64,000 nucleotides of DNA, from NCBI RefSeq assembly GCF_003254565.1, contig NZ_QJRI01000178.1:1-64000 (forward strand). Direction: 5' to 3'. Positions 61,601 through 64,000 of this stretch are shown here, piece by piece (the stretch's first letter is position 1; every line of letters begins with the position of its first letter). The translations under genes were made by a program, and so were the position numbers. Source of the stretch: Flavobacterium nitrogenifigens (GTDB taxonomy: Bacteria; Bacteroidota; Bacteroidia; Flavobacteriales; Flavobacteriaceae). The notes under the pieces are model-generated. The model was given only the letters and a program-made list of their open reading frames with translations. It searched no databases and had not been told where the DNA came from.

Positions 61601-63354
61601 TTATGGTAAAAGATTATGGCGAAGCACAATGCAAAGGTTCTGGGCAAATTGGTCTAAATGGATGGTATGCCAACGGGCAATCTTATGCTTATCTGCAGGG
61701 AGAACTCGGAATCAAAATCAAATTATTTATGATCAAAAAGAAAATATCCATCATAAAAGGTGGTGGTGCCGTTCTTTTACAAGCTAAACTACCAAATCCC
61801 GTCTGGATTAGAGGTTATCTCGGAGGTTATTTTAACTTACTCGGAGGTGCTGTTAAAGGAAGTTTTAGGTTTAAATTAGAATTTGGTAAGCAATGCGAGT
61901 TTATTAATGATGCCCCTTTAGGAGGTTTGAAAACAATTGCTGACATTACTCCAGCCGAAGGCACAAAAGATGTTAGCGTTTTTGCAGTACCTCAAGTTGG
62001 ATTTAATTTTCCAGTAGAAAAGAACTTTACATTAGAAGAAGATTCTGGCGTTAAAACATATAAGCTTAAACTGGAAGAATACACTGTTAAAAAAGATGGT
62101 GTAGTTATTCCAGGAGAAATAACATGGAATCAAACTAAAGATTTATTAAGCTTTACTCCTTTTGATGTATTTCCGCCAAATTCAAATCTTGTAAGTACAG
62201 TAAAAGTAAGTTTTCAAGAACTCACTAATGGAGCTTGGAAAACGGTTTATGATGATGGCCAGATTGCTACTGAAACTGAGGTTCGAAATTTTACTACAGG
62301 GCTTGCTCCAAACAATATTCCTTTAACCAATATTGCATATTGTTATCCTGTAATAGACCAGAAATATGTTTATCAAAACGAATCTAAACAAGCGTATGTT
62401 GTACTAAAACAAGGACAACCTTACTTGTTTGAATTAAAACAAGGACAATCTCAAAAAGCATTCTATAAAACTGGAACGGCTTCAAGTACAGGATCAATAT
62501 CGTATAATAGTACTCTGAGAAAAGTAAGTGTTGATTTACCACCATTACAAACATCTAAGACTTATAATATTTCATTAATGACACTTGAAACAAAAAGTGA
62601 TGCTAATAGTAATCTGAAAGAAAACTATACTAATCAGAATTTGGGTGAAAATGCAAATGTTGAAATAAAAGACAGTAAACTAGCAGAAGTTGTAACTGGT
62701 GGTGATGGCGTTGAATTATTACAATATAATTTCAATACAAGCCAGTACAATAGTTTCTCTGAAAAAATGGCCGCAAAAAAACCTAAACAAACTTTGGTTG
62801 AGATTATCTATTCTGATGTGCATGCTTTACAGTCACTAAACAGTTCAACTGAACCTTTTGATGAAATTGAGATTATCGGAAACGCTAAAACAATGTATGT
62901 TCCTTTAATCAATGCGGAAGCAATATTAGATGATAGTTACTATAAAAATGAAATTTTCCCTTTAGTTTACCAAGGATATCCTTTAGAAAATGATTTCCAA
63001 TTTGATAGAAGCAACTCCTCTCTTGGTGTTCCTCCAACAAAAGGCGTAGAAACATTGGCATGGTACCAAGATTATATCATAAATAATCCGACAAGTTATA
63101 TGTTAAAGGAATATCTGCCTTTTCGTTATAATCTGCCATATTATTATAAAACAGATTTTGTCAATTTAAGGTATAAAGTGGTTAACAAATATTTAAATAC
63201 TTTAAATCAGCAAATGGTTACGAAGTATGATTATATCATTAATGGAAAATTCCCTTATATCAAACAAGGAACCTACAATATAAAACTGAATTACACTCTT
63301 CCTGGAGGACAATTAGGAAGCAGTTCAGTATTCACATTCAATAAATCAATTTAA
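58645..63354 (+). CDS. Very large secreted protein of unknown function
   Basis: The 1569-residue protein begins at TTG (58645; no upstream ATG was found) with a signal peptide (KITSKFPSFVFSIVLFLASINCFS). The body is almost entirely beta-strand and Gly/Asp-rich. Repeated elements such as GGIQYSLGISNAKFTPQYTEL, FKGSITILDNDPIYGDGFKG and VKFKGFGGGAYYKM suggest a long repetitive fibre or barrel, and residues about 1100-1250 contain a Big-like TPAEGTKDVSVFAVPQVGFNFP segment. It lies two bases from the next gene, so they form one operon. I do not know its function. Confidence 0.85.
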   Translation: MKKITSKFPSFVFSIVLFLASINCFSSSNIDTISNIKKSAPKQLMLDQQVVKSTFNGATESEFTSSFIAKNYPIGDPTNQFLEKAKEVFNEIEKNDNLTDYLEPKNLTMLPIGIKKTIGGIQYSLGISNAKFTPQYTELTAFVKIVLPQTDSQGNRKELFFGANNIKLSHKGGLVGDTNLVLLGDVPIQMFGDKTLLVLKGGMEMATGVVTNKTYVTIDCNGFKELGIDAEVLFSRTMLEPVDATYNPIAGDSRVTAKFKAVVGNWNDILIDISLPTFQLTKHPGYCFELNKAVIDMSDLRNSTNIVWPKDYEKDYLVPGNEKLWRGFYVQSLKLVLPSQFKKKGTNERITFQATNLLIDRMGVSGVFTGDNILNIGDGDASGWQFSVDHIELGFRANSLVSAGFNGGIILPVSSGQCASEGKGELGYAAVFNAIDNEYLLKAEVTKDICFQVFKGTANLEKNSYVELKVKEGKFLPKAVLYGTISLNASNRVENSGAAISNEKYVTVYDDKGNVIVPTKKETVAFKGIIFQNLTLQTVIPYITADYFGYKNNPEKDATVSNFPVTINEIALTADEKSASLKVDLAINLMKDQFNGATKFYVIGKFSPEEGIQKWKFDRLKFEEIKVAADLGGVKFKGSITILDNDPIYGDGFKGMLGADFTGGISVEANAIFGSKSFRYWYVDAMVDNLNIPAGAITFKGFGGGAYYKMKKDGFSSSFVASGSNYVPDEDSGLGVKAILKFAGTATADAFWGGAGFEIAFNTHGGINRISIYGEGHVMQTFEIPGASELTEALKTVTENESLMSKVALEALKTSNLSKAAEQLYPTDVKARMGINAFAAIEYDFRSKTLHGTFDLYIDTPGGFIKGRASGNRAGWAVLHFAPDKWYIRMGTPTDRLGIKLAIGSFEVEAGGYFMIGDDIPASPPPPSIVAQILGVSAESLDYMRDENSVASGKGFAFGSDFSLKTGDLTFLVFYANFQCGFGFDIMVKDYGEAQCKGSGQIGLNGWYANGQSYAYLQGELGIKIKLFMIKKKISIIKGGGAVLLQAKLPNPVWIRGYLGGYFNLLGGAVKGSFRFKLEFGKQCEFINDAPLGGLKTIADITPAEGTKDVSVFAVPQVGFNFPVEKNFTLEEDSGVKTYKLKLEEYTVKKDGVVIPGEITWNQTKDLLSFTPFDVFPPNSNLVSTVKVSFQELTNGAWKTVYDDGQIATETEVRNFTTGLAPNNIPLTNIAYCYPVIDQKYVYQNESKQAYVVLKQGQPYLFELKQGQSQKAFYKTGTASSTGSISYNSTLRKVSVDLPPLQTSKTYNISLMTLETKSDANSNLKENYTNQNLGENANVEIKDSKLAEVVTGGDGVELLQYNFNTSQYNSFSEKMAAKKPKQTLVEIIYSDVHALQSLNSSTEPFDEIEIIGNAKTMYVPLINAEAILDDSYYKNEIFPLVYQGYPLENDFQFDRSNSSLGVPPTKGVETLAWYQDYIINNPTSYMLKEYLPFRYNLPYYYKTDFVNLRYKVVNKYLNTLNQQMVTKYDYIINGKFPYIKQGTYNIKLNYTLPGGQLGSSSVFTFNKSI

Positions 63355-63356
63355 TA

Positions 63357-64000
63357 ATGAAGTTCAAATTTTTCTTTATCCTTTCTTTAGTTTTTATTTT
63401 TTCAGGAATTGCGCAAAACAATTCTTCGAAAAAAAGCGACACTGAAAAAAAGAACGAAATCCAGGTAATTGCAAGAGTTCAAAAAGACCGCATTTTATTA
63501 CGCTGGGCAGTAAATACTCCTATTGCTTGGAAAAAATTAAATACTTACGGTTATTTAATTGAACGATTTACCGTTACGAGAGACAACAAAACTCTGGAAA
63601 AACCAGAACGTGTAGTTTTAGCTGAAGCTTTTAAACCAGAACCTGTAGAAACTTGGGAAAAGTTAATTGATGAAAATGATAATGCCGCTATTATTGCTCA
63701 AGCAATTTTTGGGGAAAGTTTTAGCGTAACTGGAGCTGATAATCTAGAATCTATTGTAAATCTTTCTGAAGAAGCAGAACAACGTTTCACATTTGCATTA
63801 TATACAGCAGATAAAGATTTTGAAGTTGCTAAAAAAGCTGGTTTAGGTTTTGAAGATAAAACTGTAAAACAAAACGAAAAATATGCCTATCGAATTTCTT
63901 CAAATGTACCCGAAAAAGAATTAAGCATTGTTTATGGAGGAGCATTTGTTAGCTTAAAAGAATATGAGCCATTACCAAAACCAATGGATCTTACGGCACA
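63357..64000 (+). CDS. FN3-like secreted protein (cut by the window edge)
   Basis: The reading frame starts at ATG 63357 and runs past the end of the window, so only 214 residues are visible. A signal peptide (KFKFFFILSLVFIFSGIAQ) precedes a segment typical of fibronectin type III: VIARVQKDRILLRWAVNTPIAWKKLNTYGYLIERF. It begins two bases after the stop of the large secreted protein, suggesting the two act together at the surface. Confidence 0.8.
   Translation, partial: MKFKFFFILSLVFIFSGIAQNNSSKKSDTEKKNEIQVIARVQKDRILLRWAVNTPIAWKKLNTYGYLIERFTVTRDNKTLEKPERVVLAEAFKPEPVETWEKLIDENDNAAIIAQAIFGESFSVTGADNLESIVNLSEEAEQRFTFALYTADKDFEVAKKAGLGFEDKTVKQNEKYAYRISSNVPEKELSIVYGGAFVSLKEYEPLPKPMDLTA

Overview
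The window looks like a chromosome segment of a Flavobacterium-type member of the Bacteroidota. The supporting signs are low GC, A/T-rich intergenic DNA, TAnnTTTG-type -7 promoter boxes (TTG upstream in several), no Shine-Dalgarno-like leaders, lipoprotein signals of the Cys-plus-acidic-residue type, and family choices typical of Flavobacteria (DUF349, fused zinc-protease/RimK, WG repeats, ThrA-ThrB-ThrC, HutH next to a Pit/DUF47 pair). No tRNA, rRNA, CRISPR array, insertion sequence or prophage was recognised.

Layout. 1-900: a hairpin-rich duplicated repeat, a DUF4287 gene and a possible structured RNA. 0.96-6.3 kb: NUDIX/pyrE head to head, an SRPBCC protein, birA, then rsfS-ftsH. 6.4-9.6 kb: a tight operon of a LUD protein, cdsA, psd, an acyl-CoA-binding protein and a lipoprotein superoxide dismutase, bounded by two intrinsic terminators. 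9.7-12.8 kb: two convergent carbohydrate enzymes (GH130, GH13). 13-32.4 kb: envelope and housekeeping genes (OstA-like, class III aminotransferase, TPR protein-aroE, DUF349 protein, OsmC, gyrA, clpC, zinc-protease/RimK fusion, DUF421, WG repeats). 32.5-36.1 kb: Pit-type phosphate transporter with its DUF47 partner, and hutH. 36.5-42.1 kb: the threonine operon thrA-thrB-thrC, preceded by a 34-residue leader peptide with seven consecutive Thr codons, a clear attenuation-type arrangement.

42.2-48.8 kb is the most accessory-looking part: a proteasome/HslV-like Ntn hydrolase with Ser as the predicted nucleophile, a membrane protein, two small lipoproteins, a beta-propeller-like secreted protein, GNAT, HutD and a Crp-family regulator, separated by foldback elements and inverted repeats. 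48.9-57.2 kb holds a pectate lyase with a LacI-type palindrome upstream, a HipA-like kinase/DUF3037 pair, nnrD, gcvT, an S41 protease and yebC. 57.3-64 kb carries small unknown genes, one of them apparently frameshifted, a small lipoprotein, and a 1569-residue secreted protein followed by an FN3-like protein cut by the window edge.

The intergenic DNA is unusually structured. It contains arrays with a strict 8-base period, 25-base inverted repeats, a recurrent 16-base palindrome nested in other repeats, and 129-base foldback elements. The threonine leader, the octamer arrays and the serine-type proteasome homologue are the observations I rate highest.
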